Shown: in pieces, positions 1 through 10,910 of the stretch
Layout: each line of letters begins with the position of its first letter
How positions within the stretch are numbered: position 1 is the stretch's first letter
NCBI GenBank assembly: GCA_902728285.1
Contig: CACVBU010000182.1
Span: 201,748 to 265,747, forward strand
DNA from: Clytia hemisphaerica
Lineage: Eukaryota; Cnidaria; Hydrozoa; Leptothecata; Clytiidae
Length of the DNA stretch: 64,000 bases
Direction: 5' to 3'
Program-made: the position numbers and the translations under genes
Notes under the pieces: model-generated
What the model was told of the DNA's origin: nothing
Seen by the model: only the letters and a program-made list of their open reading frames with translations
Databases searched by the model: none

Positions 1-2621
1 CAATTTCTTTTTTGATTTCGTTTTGTTCTTCCTCGTCTGTATCATACACAGGCTAAAAATACAAGTTTTGTTTTTGTTGTCATTCCAAAGTTTGTCAAAA
101 AAGAGAAGCTAACTAGAGAAGCTGAGACCATCATTTCCAATTGAGCAAAATATTTCTATAATATCTGAACTGAACAAGGGGATGTCAACCAAAGAATTCC
201 ACTGTCGATCGAATTCTCAATCGAATTGGATAGCGCTAATCTAAGTAATTGATTGAAATAATTTGAAGCCAGTACAAAATATTTTCCCTTAGTTAATCTA
301 CTTGCATCGATTCGATCAAAATCAAATTCGTTTTAGTGAGTTGAAATAGTAACAACTAAAGAAATGTGTTATTCCAAACCTCTGATGAAAATTTATTTTT
401 GGGTCTTTCAGCTCCATAATGGCCAATAGCACCTCTGCCGCCTCGCTTGTGTGCTTGCACAGGTTCAACAATACCCTGAAATTAAACAATTAGTAAGTCC
501 AAAGGTAAAAGACACAAGGTATAAAAGATACTTCTTATCTCAATACCAAGTAACTTACTTTGAGAGTGTACTCGTTCTTTATACATGTGAAAATCATTCA
601 AGGAAAAAAGTCTTAATTACAGTGCTGACATGGTTTTTGCATGTAAGCAAACTAGAGTATACTCTTATAATGCAAATTGATTTTGACATTGGCACTGAAA
701 AGCTTTAATGAAATTTGAATAAGATGACAAAGAAATATTTGAATAATTGATAAACAAGTTAAACAAAAAGCAAGATAAACATTCTTACGTCTTCAGTTTT
801 TCCAAGACCTTTTCCTTCTTTATAACCCATCTATGAAAAGAAATCAATGGAATTCATTAGAATGGATCATTTCCAAAGTTGGCGAGCTAATGAACAAGAG
901 ATTATACTGCATAGTTTCCCCCCCATTAGGAAATACATTTGAAAATTCAGACCCCCTTAAGAAATGATTTTAAAAAAAATTTTGTACATAATTATATAAT
1001 TTTATGAAAAACCCGGCCGGGGGGGCCTTACGTAGGTAGGAAGACTCCTCCTTAAAGCTTTTTTCACATGCACCTAAAAATTTACCTAAGACCTTGAAGA
1101 GTGGGGAATTTCCTTAAGCTTATGTAGTGTTTTAAGGCCTCATGTAGAGTTTGCTTAACATTACTGTGTGAGAGAAGAGGAGGGAAGTCACGTAAGACCC
1201 TCTTAATCAAGAAAATCTCTACATAATGTCGGGGAAATTCCCAAAAGACAGCCTTACAAACGATTTTCCGTAATGTCTAAAGTAAAATTTTTACGTGCAT
1301 GTGAAAAAAGCTTAACTGGCAACCTCCTCCCCCTTGTCTAGATTTCATCAAATCCAAGATCATAGGATACTATCAAATCTTTACACTTAATGGTGAATTC
1401 AAGTGAGAAGATAAACAATGTCACCTTCTTCATCATCTTGCTGGCAAAGCCATTTGAGTATTTTTCCCATGCTCCAAAATTTCTGAAAAGTAAAAAAAAA
1501 CAGTAATAATAGAATAAATAGAGCTTGAGAGCAAAGATATGGTAGTATTTTTTTGTAAATGCCAACACAGTCAGTCTTTCTGTCTGAATTCATTCAAAAA
1601 ACATACCTCTCTTTAATTTCTGGGAAAACGAGCAGAGATATTAAATGCAATTTTCATTTTCAAATTAAACTCAGACAGCCATTGTATATCATAACACAAT
1701 TTCTTACATAAACACAGTAAAGGCAGTTGTTAAGTTTACAAAATCTTTAGAAAGAATGCAATGTAATAATTAGTCAAAATGATGAAATGCTCAAAAACTA
1801 AAAACTTACTTTGAAGCTTTCCTCAACGATGGATCTAGAAAAAGAGATGCATACACAAACTTTAATGAAGAATTAAAGAGTCAAGACTTGATAAAACTAT
1901 ATGTTGTAAAATATTCTTTACAATCATTATGGGTTATAGTTGTAGGATTTGTTAAAACAATTAGAAAGAATCTTGATAATCGTTACCATTGAAAGTGTAA
2001 GACTTATTTTTCGTCTTTTCTTGTTGAGACTGTTCTTTTACTGGTTCTTTCTTTAAAGCAGGAAACCCCATATCTTCTGCTTTAACCTCTGCTTCTGAAA
2101 AAGATTCAAGAAAGAAAAAAAAAGTTTCAATCAATCCAAAAGGAGAAGAGCTTCGATTATTAAACAATTGCTATTTTGAAAACATCCATTTCAATTGTAA
2201 AACAAAATTGCCTAAAATTGCCTACAGAGAATGGAATGTGTGGCATTCATTTATCATGTATAGGATACCTTATACCTTACCTTATGATTGCATCGATATG
2301 AAAGGGCTAATAGCTCTGTTAATAGAAGAAAAAAGATTTTTCATTCCGAAACAGTACCTTGTTCTTTTTCTTCATCTTCATCATGAAATTTACCACCACT
2401 TACAAACCCCATTGGAACATCAGCTTGTAAGCCGAATTTCTTTCGTGTTTTTTTCTGGTAGTTGCCTTCCTCCTCATCATCAGAGTTGGCCCACACACCG
2501 TAAATAGCTTGTTCTTTAGTTTGTTTTCTATGGAATCCTGGGTTTAGTTCACTTTCCAGATCCTGGTCTGTGATTTCAAATGCTTCAACCTCATCACCAC
2601 TTGACATTTTTTGTTCTATTT
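1..2621 (-). CDS. TFIP11: TFIP11 (tuftelin-interacting protein 11 / Ntr1), 5' part, seven exons
   Basis: A G-patch protein that, in known animals and yeast, activates the DEAH helicase DHX15/Prp43 to release the excised intron lariat and take apart the spliceosome in the nucleus. Exons on the minus strand: 2607-2358, 2094-1987, 1834-1810, 1482-1425, 830-789, 475-380 and 52-1. The phases join exactly, giving about 210 codons before the left edge. The start is ATG at 2607-2605. An acidic N-terminal TIP_N region (FEITDQDLESELNP, then YGVWANSDDEEE) fits the family. The G-patch core is spread over three exons: NFGAWEKYSNGFASKMMKK, then MGYKEGKGLGKTED, then GIVEPVQAHKRGGRGAIGHYG. An AG acceptor-like site (TTTTAG) lies only 14 nt upstream of the ATG. 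The rest of the protein, about 600 residues in the family, is outside the window. COX6A lies upstream on the same strand. The long intron 1425-830 contains an inverted-repeat element. Confidence 0.93.
1040..1332. repeat. Inverted-repeat (MITE-like) element in a TFIP11 intron
   Basis: Arms of about 45 bp near 1040-1085 and 1281-1332 are inverted copies. Both contain AAGCTTTTTTCACATGCAC followed by a short T-rich stretch, and the outer parts share CCTCCT. No ORF lies inside. It is probably a non-autonomous DNA element in the intron between exons 4 and 5. No clear target duplication was found. Confidence 0.6.
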
Positions 2622-3101
2622 CTAAAAGTTAAATTATATTTTGTATTAATAAATGTTGAGTAGAAAATACAGAGCAATTTTTGAAACTAGTCTATTCCCA
2701 GCGTATAGGCTTTAAAAAAGACAATGGAGTCTAAATATCTTACTTAAAAAAAGTTTTAAAAACTGAGTCATAACATAAGGGAAAGACAAGGATGTCAGCT
2801 CTGTAAGATTTCTATCATCTACATTAATGGAATAAGATTTAAACTTCTAAAGTATTGTATAACAATTTAAGTAGGTATGAGATTCGAAGAAAACAAAAAA
2901 GTGAGAAATCAAATAGAATTTGTCTCGTCTAAGGGAGTAGTCATAACTTACTTATACCCAAAAAGGAACGATTTAAAATAGCACAATGTACATCATGGTT
3001 TTAAGAAATAAATTTCTAAACATTGAATTTGTACAAAGTAAAATTGGTGGTGATGGTATTCAAAATATTCTAGATAGCATAAAATGTTCACAAATCATAT
3101 T

Positions 3102-3676
3102 CTAGTCATCAAAAGTGTTTGGTAATTGAGATAATGGATCACTAAGATCGATTTTCTTTCTGCCAAACATGCGAGTGTATGTTGGAAGATTTGGTGGATA
3201 GTTGACAAGCTTTTTGCGTTCGATATGCTCCATCATTTTTTGATTGCAATCAGTTAGGAATTGCTTCAAAATACGATCATCTCTCTCCTTAGTGTGCTCA
3301 TGGATCTGGCGAATCCATCTAGTGATTATTGGCTCTTTGGCAACAGCTTCTTCTTCTGCTTCTTGATTCGGGCTGTAGTTATGTTTAGAATGAAACAAAG
3401 ATTCTTCACCCCATGGAAATTGTGTTTTTCGGATACGTATGTGTTCATAATCTATATGTTCTCCATGCTCACCCTCATGCTCAGTAAATATAATATGTTT
3501 AAAGAACAAGTATCCACATACTGGCAGGCCAACTAATGCACTTATCCACTTCCATTGCACGGCAGTTTCCTTCGCATGATCTTCGATTGCTTTTTGTTCA
3601 GCAGCAAAGCTAGATGATAATCTACATCTAAGTTGTTGTAAACTCCTCAAACGGAGGAAGGACATTTTATTTATCC
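3102..3676 (-). CDS. COX6A: Cytochrome c oxidase subunit 6A with long C-terminal extension
   Basis: A nuclear-encoded accessory subunit of respiratory complex IV in the mitochondrial inner membrane. The chosen ATG is at 3665-3663, giving 187 codons in one exon with stop at 3104-3102. The N-terminus is basic and serine-rich (MSFLRLRSLQQLRCRLSSSF), like a mitochondrial presequence. One transmembrane helix follows (WISALVGLPVCGYLFFKHII). The family signature is clear: HIDYEHIRIRKTQFPWGEES then LFH. A longer reading from 3806 is open, but TTTTAG at 3679-3677 looks like a splice acceptor 11 nt upstream of the chosen ATG. Typical COX6A is about 110 residues and ends soon after the LFH motif. Here about 85 further residues follow, acidic and then rich in charged helix-forming residues, with W and R/K clusters. 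I do not recognise that extension. The TFIP11 acceptor is about 480 bp downstream on the same strand. Confidence 0.85.
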
Positions 3677-3913
3677 CTAAAATGATAGCAAATCGAAAAT
3701 TAAACAATACCTGAAGTTTAAATTGAAATGATGGATTGGCATTTGGCAGAAGCAAAGTATCCTGCTTCTTAGAAATAGGGACATGTTCATGCAAAACCTT
3801 CAGCAAGGGGTTAGGTTTTGAAAATGTTAAGAAAAGTTTTCAATCATATCTGAATATTATATCATCCTAAAGTATTGTATTGATAAAAGAACTAAAGGTA
3901 CATTTGTACATTT

Positions 3914-4245
3914 CCCGGGGGGGGGTACTAGGGTTGCGAGCTGACGGGGGGTGCCGCCCGACTTTCGAACTTTGGACCCTTACCGGGACTAAAAAGGAGA
4001 AAACAAAGGAAAATTTTGCGAATTTTGCGTCCCTTAGCGGGACAAATTTGACCAATTTTGACCAAATTTCGATCTTTCAGGGGGTAAAAAGTTGAAATTT
4101 TCCTATTTTTCCGACCCTTAGTGGGACTGAAATTTGATTTTCTGATTTTTCCGACCCTTAGCGGGACTTTGGAAGTCCAAAAAAGGTACCCTTAAGGGTG
4201 GCACATACCGTACCCTCCATTTGCCTAAGTACCCCCCCCCCCGGG
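3914..4245. mobile_element. 332-bp G-run MITE with 7-bp target duplication
   Basis: Termini are inverted: CCCGGGGGGGGGTACTAGG at 3914 and its complement with one extra base ending at 4245. The flanks repeat TACATTT at 3907-3913 and 4246-4252, a perfect 7-bp target duplication. Inside are four short diverged units of the type GACCCTTAGCGGGACT, near 3975, 4027, 4112 and 4151. No coding capacity. Probably a non-autonomous DNA transposon. Confidence 0.82.
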
Positions 4246-4252
4246 TACATTT

Positions 4253-4588
4253 TGACCCATAAGTTTCAATCACTTTTTGTAAGATGATTATTAGTTATTC
4301 CACCAATAAGATTGCCCCATTTCACACGAACCTTCTTTTTGGGCCACCATGGCCCAAAATCTCACCCTTGATTAACACCTCTTTCACTTGTTTCAATTCG
4401 TGATCCTAAGCTAAGGTGTAGACTATTTCTCATCTTCAATTCTCCTGAGAAAGCGGAAATTTAAAGCGAGACAACCCTGTCAACGCACCGGACTTTACAA
4501 ACACCGGACAAGCAAAGTACGCTGTCGTGTGCATTGTCCGGTGTCCAGTCCAGTTTGAAAAATTAACATCAAACAAAATGTTTTCGGG
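4253..4588. other. Intergenic, no gene seen
   Basis: No supported ORF. Several scattered CCGGAC/GTCCGG motifs near 4485-4555 resemble those of the adjacent tandem repeat. Confidence 0.5.
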
Positions 4589-4789
4589 GTAACACACCGG
4601 ACTGTCCGGTACGTCTCAGCAGGTTCGTAATGCGAGAATTACGTAGATTGTCAACCAACAAAGTTAGGAATGACAGACAGAATGTAATGTAAGAATGAAT
4701 GTAACACACCGGACTGTCCGGTACGTCTCAGCAGGGTCGTAATGCGAGAATTACGTAGATTGTCAACCAACAAAGTTAGGAATGACAGA
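4589..4789. repeat. Two-copy 112-bp tandem repeat with internal palindrome
   Basis: The segment 4589-4677 recurs at 4701-4789 with one visible mismatch, a period of 112 bp. Each copy starts GTAACAC followed by the palindrome ACCGGACTGTCCGGT and continues through ACGTCTCAGCAGG. The 23-bp spacer occurs once. Confidence 0.85.
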
Positions 4790-4888
4790 AGTCAGAGAAT
4801 TCAAATGCGACAAAAACCTCGCAGGTGAAAAAAAGATAACTTTTGAACTTAAATTTTGCTAGAAGGCTGTAGAAGGGAGAAAAAAGTG

Positions 4889-5390
4889 CTGAGGCGGCAA
4901 TCAAAAATATGTTCCATTCGGGTCCTAAAACATCTTCAAATCCAGTCGGTCGGTTGGTCGGTAGTAAATTTTGTCGGATTTTTAAGATCTAGTAAATCCT
5001 GATGAATCAAGTCGGCAATCAACAGAATCTTATGCCGACATCTTTATATGCCAAACTAAATGTGCGTGTACATGTGTTAACCTTTAAAGCGGCCCTTATT
5101 TTTGGCCCCCAGGGTATTGGCCCTACCGCATTGCTAAATTTTGACATGAAAATTTCAATAAGGGTACATGAAAAAACTTGAACAGAACTCAATGTGGGTT
5201 AACTAAACAAAAAATTTGATTCAAAGACATGCTCCGTTCACCCGTGCCCGCCATTATGGGAAAGATCCGAACCTGCGAACAGCGCTCGAAAAAACCCGAC
5301 GATTTTACCGACTTTCCAAATCAGGTTTTCTTGTAAATAAACAGTCGGTCGGACGACCCGAACGCAACATTTTTTTTTTTGCCGCCTGAG
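4889..5390. mobile_element. Inverted-repeat DNA element, CTGAGGCGGCA ends
   Basis: The left end CTGAGGCGGCAATCAAAAAT (4889) and the right end (5390) are inverted copies over about 40 bp. They continue into TTCGGGTC and then into clusters of CGGTCGG. It is 502 bp with no long ORF. A second member lies at 19237-19659. The target duplication is not clear. Confidence 0.7.
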
Positions 5391-6026
5391 TTGATCTATG
5401 AAGTTCAAAACTTGGGCAAAATGAAGGGAAGGCCAAAAATTAACGAAGAAAGAAAAGTCTCCTAGTTAAGAGAAAGAAATTTCCCACTTAAGAGACCTTC
5501 TCTTAAATAGAAGTATATCTCTTATCTAGGGTATAATCCTTGATTGCGTTTTGCGTTCCCAAACCAAACGCACGTGTTCTGGAGACGCTACACTCCCTAA
5601 AAGATGCCCCTTTAAGGCTCCGAACCTCTTTTCTCTGAAACGCTAAAGATTTTGTTCAATTAGTACCAAAAGTCAAAATTTCTACCAACTGGGTGATCAC
5701 GCTAACTGGGTACCGCACTCTACTGGATGGGAAAGCCGGACAGTTACATCAATATGCCAAAAACATTTTGTTTAACCACCTTCACTTCAAGATAGGCCAC
5801 CATAGAATGAACTTCCTTTTATAGGATGAACCATATTATGGTTTTCAGCCTTGCACTCCATCAAAAAAAAAGAGAAATTTGAAACCTTTATTATTTGAAT
5901 GCATGCCTTTTTAATACTCAAATATAAAAAATTAAAATAATTTTAAAGGTAAGTTTCGTTCACTAAAAGAGCACTCCTCCCGCCCGCGCAACTTGCAAAA
6001 ACCTCTCACTGATTGACCTTATTTGA
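5391..6026. other. Intergenic, no gene seen
   Basis: Holds short decayed repeats, for example imperfect inverted AAGAGA motifs near 5460-5530, and a segment ending CCAAACCAAACGCACGTG near 5560-5577 that recurs near 12390-12410. No ORF is supported. Confidence 0.5.
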
Positions 6027-6028
6027 TA

Positions 6029-6499
6029 CCGTGACTGGTCCTAAATCCGACAGACCAGCCTAAATCCGATCCCCCAAATAACTGTTATAAAAAAAATTCT
6101 ATGTTTACAAATTAATTCCCTCTCCAAGTTGAACAATAAACTACTATTATTGCAAGAACTCACGAAACAAAACATGTAACAAGATGACTATATAATGTCA
6201 TGATGTCAATTAATGTGATCAAAAAGTGTGAGTTGTAAAAATAGTCACCTCTATTATTCTGAATCTGCTGCTCGTGTTTAAAACGTTAACAATTTTGTAA
6301 TAAAAAATTATGTTTTGTATAAGAAGCAATTATATTGTTATTTGGTTCAATTCGGTTCAGTGTATCAAATCTCTCAGTTTAGTTGACAATTCAGTATCAT
6401 CGATGCGTCACAGCAAAAGGTTTGTTTTTATTTTAGTTTGTATCTTTAAAAGACCCCATCGAATTTAGGCAGGGCTGTCGGATTTAGGACCACTCACGG
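6029..6499. mobile_element. TA-flanked MITE, CCGTGA(C/G)TGGTCC ends
   Basis: TIRs: CCGTGACTGGTCCTAAATCC at 6029, and its near-complement (CCGTGAGTGGTCC read inward) ending at 6499. TA lies at 6027-6028 and 6500-6501. The TIRs run about 45 bp. Length is 471 bp with no coding capacity. The TA duplication fits the Tc1/mariner (IS630) superfamily. The ends resemble those of elements at 47538, 47706 and 50116. Confidence 0.8.
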
Positions 6500-6993
6500 T
6501 ACTTGATACTTGCTGCTAAAAGTCAAGGGATGATGAAGATCCTTTCTGTCACCGTTCAAACTAATTTTTTTCCATTTAACAGGAACAGCAAAATAAACAT
6601 TTAAAAAAACCGAAGAAACACTGCTTAAGATTGCTTAGATGCGTAGCAATTTGATCAATTTCAGATTCTAAGTCCGTGTTTCGGTTTCTGGTAATTTTTT
6701 TGCTGTTCACTGCTATGGTACACCATTTTAAAACGGCATTTTTCGCAGTCCTAGCCACAAGTGTTACGCGTAAGCCAAATTGCGTTTTGCGAACAACCTC
6801 TAAATTTCCGAGTACAGGAGAAAAAAAATCGAAATTCAAAATGGCGGCCAAGCCCACGCTGATAACTATCAAAAATCTTTGTTTTTCAATCAGCTATTGC
6901 AGCTCAATAAATCAATGAAATAATTTGAAATAAAAAGTAAACAAACCTTGAACCTTTCATGAATCCAAATAAATAAAAGTATTCATCTAAAGA

Positions 6994-8928
6994 AAGCAAG
7001 AAACAAATGCTACTTCGAAAATAAAATCCAATCCAAAATATTTTTATTCGTACGTGAAACGCTTTTCAAAACACAAACCGCAGGTTGGACCATTGAAGGA
7101 TCCAAAAACCAATCAACTGACAAATGACAGTCAAAAAATGGCAAACATTCTACAAGATCAATATACCTCTGTTTTTATGGAACCACTACCCAACTATAAC
7201 TTGCCAGAAATCACCGAAAATCAATCAAATCTAAGTGATATCGACTTCCCAGAACAAAATATTATAGAGGAGATCGACACTTTATCCTCTAATGCAGCAG
7301 CAGGACCAGACGCCTTCCCTGCAATTTTCTTAAAACAAGTCAAGTCACAGATTGCAGCCCCTCTCTCTCTAATCTGGAGAAATATACTAGACAAAGGCTA
7401 CACACCTCAACTTTTGAAAACCAGTTTCATCACACCCATCTTTAAAAAAGGCAACCAAGGCCTACCTGAAAACTATCGACCTGTAGCATTAACTTCGCAT
7501 GTAACTAAGATCTTCGAGAAGATTGTCAGAAAACGGCTACGAAATCATCTAGAAGAAAACGACCTCTTTAAAACAATAATCGACATGGATTCAGGTCTGG
7601 AAGATCATGTCGTAACCAACTTCTTTCGCACACAGAACGACTCATCCATCACATTGAAAAAGGACGTAACGTTGACGTTATTTACCTTGACTTCAGCAAG
7701 GCATTTGACCGTGTAGATCATACAATCTTATTCCATAAAATCGAGAGAAATGGTATAACTGGCAAATTACTGCAATGGATCAGATCCTTCCTTACCGGTA
7801 GGACCCAACAAGTATCTGTTGACTACATCCTCTCCAAAAAAGCAAAAGTCATTTCTGGCGTCCCCCAAGGATCAGTTCTTGGTCCACTTCTCTTCCTGAT
7901 AATGATCCAAGATATTGACACTAACATCCTACATTCATTTCTATCTTCATTTGCCGACGATACACGTTTAATGAAGGAGATCTCTAATAACACTGATGTT
8001 CAATTTCTACAAAACGACCTTGATGTGGTGTATCAATGGACATCATTAAACAACATGCAGCTCAATGGCTTGAAGTTTGAACATCTTAAATATGGAAAAA
8101 ATGAAGAACTAAAAGAACACTCAAGTTACCTCTCATACACTGGCTCTCCTATCGAAACCAAGATGGACGTGAAGGATTTAGGAGTCACTCTGGATGTTAA
8201 CATGACATACAGCAAACACAATCACAAACCAGATCGAGAAAGTCAAAAGTATAATTGCTTGGATCCATCGAAAGTTCAAAACAAGAGATTGTCAAGTAAT
8301 GCTAACTCTTTGGAAGTCACTGGTACTACCACACATTGACTATTGCTCCCAGCTATGGTCACCTTCAAAAAGATATCTGATCCAATAACTGGAATCACTT
8401 CAAAAATCTTACCTGAATGGAATCCCTTCACTTCAACATCTCAACTATTGGGAGAAGCTCAAAGAACTTAAACTATACAGCCTGGAGCGACGCGGAGAAA
8501 GATACAGGATTATCTACACCTGGAGCATCCTAGAACAGCTTGTACCAAATTTTAACTATGCTGAAAACAAAGGTGGCATCTTCAGTTACGATGACCAGAG
8601 ACTGGGTAGAAAATGTTATCTAAAAGAGGTGAACATAAGGCAAAAAAACATATGGAGAGACTCCCTGTCAGAAGAAGGTCCCAGACTATTTAATGCCCTC
8701 CCACAATCCATTCGTAACCTCAAAAACTGCTCCAAAACTAATTTTAAACATAATTAGACCATTTTCTCACTACCGGACGAGCCACTGCTGCAGAATTACT
8801 TTCCTCTTAGGAGAGCTAATTCAAATAGCATCAAAGTCATGGTCCATCTTTGGATTTCTCAAATTGGATGATTGTTGAGACGAACAAAGAAGCCTTCAAA
8901 AAGTATCAAAAAGTAAAGTATAAGTAAG
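6994..8928 (+). pseudogene. CR1/L2-like LINE copy, 5'-truncated and frameshifted
   Basis: Reverse-transcriptase remnant of a non-LTR retrotransposon. The first open stretch (7054-7716) carries the RT N-terminal part with AAAGPDAFPAIFLKQ and ENYRPVALTSHVTKIFEK. After a frameshift near 7680 follow YLDFSKAFDRVDH, the SGVPQGSVLGPLLF motif (7858-7899) and the catalytic FADDT (7950-7964). A second open stretch ends at 8339, and further frameshifts precede the conserved tail. The 3' end is a degenerate AAGTAAGTAAAG repeat at about 8913-8930, as in the copy at 13130-15632. It interrupts the left arm of the foldback element between CATCTAAAG and AGATTACAT, as the intact right arm shows. No endonuclease domain is visible. 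Not functional. Confidence 0.88.
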
Positions 8929-9090
8929 TAAAGATTACATTTCAAAATAAAACGATTTCTAAACCAAGCTAAAGTCAGTGTCTGCCAACTAAAAATTTCT
9001 AGCCATTTCCTGTGTGTTAGTGTAGACACAACTTTAATCCGGGGAAATAAAGCGTTTTCATTGGTCTAAAAAATCACGGATGGTCACGTG

Positions 9091-9646
9091 ACGACCCTCG
9101 ACATGGCCCGAGAATTCTCAGGCCAAAACTTTTATTGGAATGCGCATAAAGCCCGAGGATGGCCCGAGCATGGCCCAAGTTCACGCGGGCCACACACTTT
9201 TGAAATCATGATTTAAACCCGCATGTAATTTCAGGACTGCATTTTTTCAATATTTTCTCTAGAAAAACTTGATTTCACTTAAATATTTGCTATTAAACTG
9301 GTCCTGGTTTTAAACTTTGAAGAGTGGTCCACGAGGAGTTTGTTAAGTTTATTTCGCAAGATGAACTGGATGAAACGCGACGAAATAAATTAAAATTAAC
9401 ATTTTCACACATTTTCAACGTCATTTTCACGTTTTAATTTCATTATGACTGGACAAGCTGGATTAATCAATGGAATCTTCTGACACAGGCACAAAGGTAT
9501 AGGTTGAACAGTTTACGTCTTAAGTCGTAGCCCGAACGTGGCCTGAATGATTCGGGTCAAGTTCGGGCCAAAAGAATTGATAGGGTCTCTCGGCCCAAAC
9601 ATGGCCTGAAGAGGCCCGAGAATTCTTGGGCCATATCGAGGGTCGT
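9091..9646. mobile_element. hAT-like element with 8-bp duplication GTCACGTG
   Basis: Termini ACGACCCTCGACATGGCCCG (9091) and the inverted near-copy ending GAGGGTCGT (9646). The flanks repeat GTCACGTG exactly at 9083-9090 and 9647-9654. The interior is rich in GGCCCGA motifs. It is 556 bp without a transposase. The 8-bp duplication points to the hAT superfamily. A longer sister lies at 15829-16721. Confidence 0.85.
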
Positions 9647-9929
9647 GTCACGTGACCAAAATTTTTATCCAGGGAAATGCCGTGGCCGCAATGTTTTGCT
9701 TTAGTCAAATTAACCATTTTGTTGTTTAGATTTGAGCGGGCAAAATTTCTGTACAAACCAAAATATGGCTTCGTTGGAATAGGTCGTGGCTTCTTCACAA
9801 AGACGAAAGACAGATTTGGACTTATTTCGTACTTTCCAGTCTCTTGTTTGTAGTTTTTCTGACTTTCTGGATCTTTGTGAGTTATTTTCTATGTTTTCTA
9901 ACTTACTGAATGACTTACCGACAGATCGC

Positions 9930-10010
9930 CACCGGTGGGATTCGAACCCACTAAATGCAAAGTTCCGATGTTTTGAAACCCATTGCCTTCACAAGTGTTT
10001 CAACCGGTAT
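9930..10010 (-). repeat. tRNA-like sequence with B box in foldback loop
   Basis: Read on the minus strand, GTGGGTTCGAATCCCACCGG contains a perfect RNA polymerase III B box (GGTTCGAATCC), preceded by a weak A-box-like stretch. CCGGT at one side can pair with ACCGG at the other. It is probably a SINE head. It is not a canonical tRNA, because the anticodon arm does not fold convincingly. Confidence 0.5.
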
Positions 10011-10872
10011 TCCAACGAAGCCATATTTTGGTTTGTACAGAAATTTCGCCCGCTCAAATCTAAACAACAAAATGGTCAATCTCACCAAAGCAAAACATTG
10101 CGGCCACGACATTTCCCTGGGTAAAAATTCTGGTCACGTGACAATCCGTGATTTTAGACCAATGAAAACGCTTCATTTCCCCGGATTAAAGTTGTGTCTA
10201 CACTAACACGCGGGAAATGGCTGGAAAACGAGAGAAAAAAACGTGGGGCTCAAATTAAATTTTTCTTCCTTCTTGCGGCAAACATAAAAGACTTTAATAG
10301 GCCATTTATTTAGGAAAGGGGTGTTATATCATAACTGAATTATGTAAGTAAGTGATATTTTAAGTAACAAGCTCATTAACAATTTTATTTTGAGGCTTGT
10401 TTTTAAAAACAGAACCCCCGTGCTATAAGATAATCTCATTTTCTTAACTTATGGACCCAATTTGAAGTCTTTGTAATACAGATCTTTTGGCAGTGTAGTT
10501 GCAGCATATACAAGAATTGGAATCTAAAGTCTGAAGTCGTAACTCCTTGTCAGTGACCCCGCAGAGAAGTTTTTAGTTGGCAGACACTGACTTTAGGTTG
10601 GTTTGGAAATCGTTTTAATTTGAAATGTAATCTTCACTTTAGATGAATACTTTTACTTATTTGGATTCATGAAAGGTTCAAGGTTTGTTTACTTTTTATT
10701 TCATATTATTTCATTGATTTATTGAGCTGCAATAGCTGAATGAAAAACGAAGATTTTTGATAGTTATCATCGTGGGCTTGGCCGCCATTTTGAATTTCGA
10801 TTTTTTTTCTCCTGTACTCAGCAATTTAGAGGTTGTTCGTAATACGCGATTTGGCTTACGCGTAACACTTGT

Positions 10873-10910
10873 TGTGCCTTATCCACTGCGCCACGGATTC
10901 ATGCCAAGAA
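10873..10910 (-). repeat. SINE A-box fragment
   Basis: On the minus strand GTGGCGCAGTGGATAAGGC is a typical A box of tRNA-derived SINEs. It sits directly at the end of the foldback element, and no matching B box follows. A fragment only. Confidence 0.45.

Larger units (their letters stand above)
6757..10872. mobile_element. Large foldback element with nested insertions
   Basis: After removing insertions, the left arm (6757-6993, 8929-9090, 9647-about 9780) is an inverted copy of the right arm (10872 back to about 10005), each about 530 bp. Outer ends start ACAAGTGTTACGCGTAAGCC. The loop of about 220 bp holds a tRNA-like B box on the minus strand. Three insertions interrupt the arms: a LINE (6994-8928), a hAT-like element (9091-9646), and about 340 bp of unidentified sequence in the right arm (about 10225-10562). 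No transposase was found, so it is probably non-autonomous. The arms diverge at a modest level. Confidence 0.78.

Noticed and set aside
3666-3806. Longer COX6A start at 3806
   Set aside because: The extension lacks a mitochondrial presequence pattern and crosses the TTTTAG acceptor-like site; the internal Met gives a normal family N-terminus.
6576-6918. ORFs on both strands containing ATGGCGGCC
   Set aside because: They overlap the arm of the foldback element and recur in inverted, broken form at 10690-10870, so they are repeat sequence.
7902-8339. Separate gene for the second RT fragment
   Set aside because: It is the frameshifted continuation of the same LINE reverse transcriptase.
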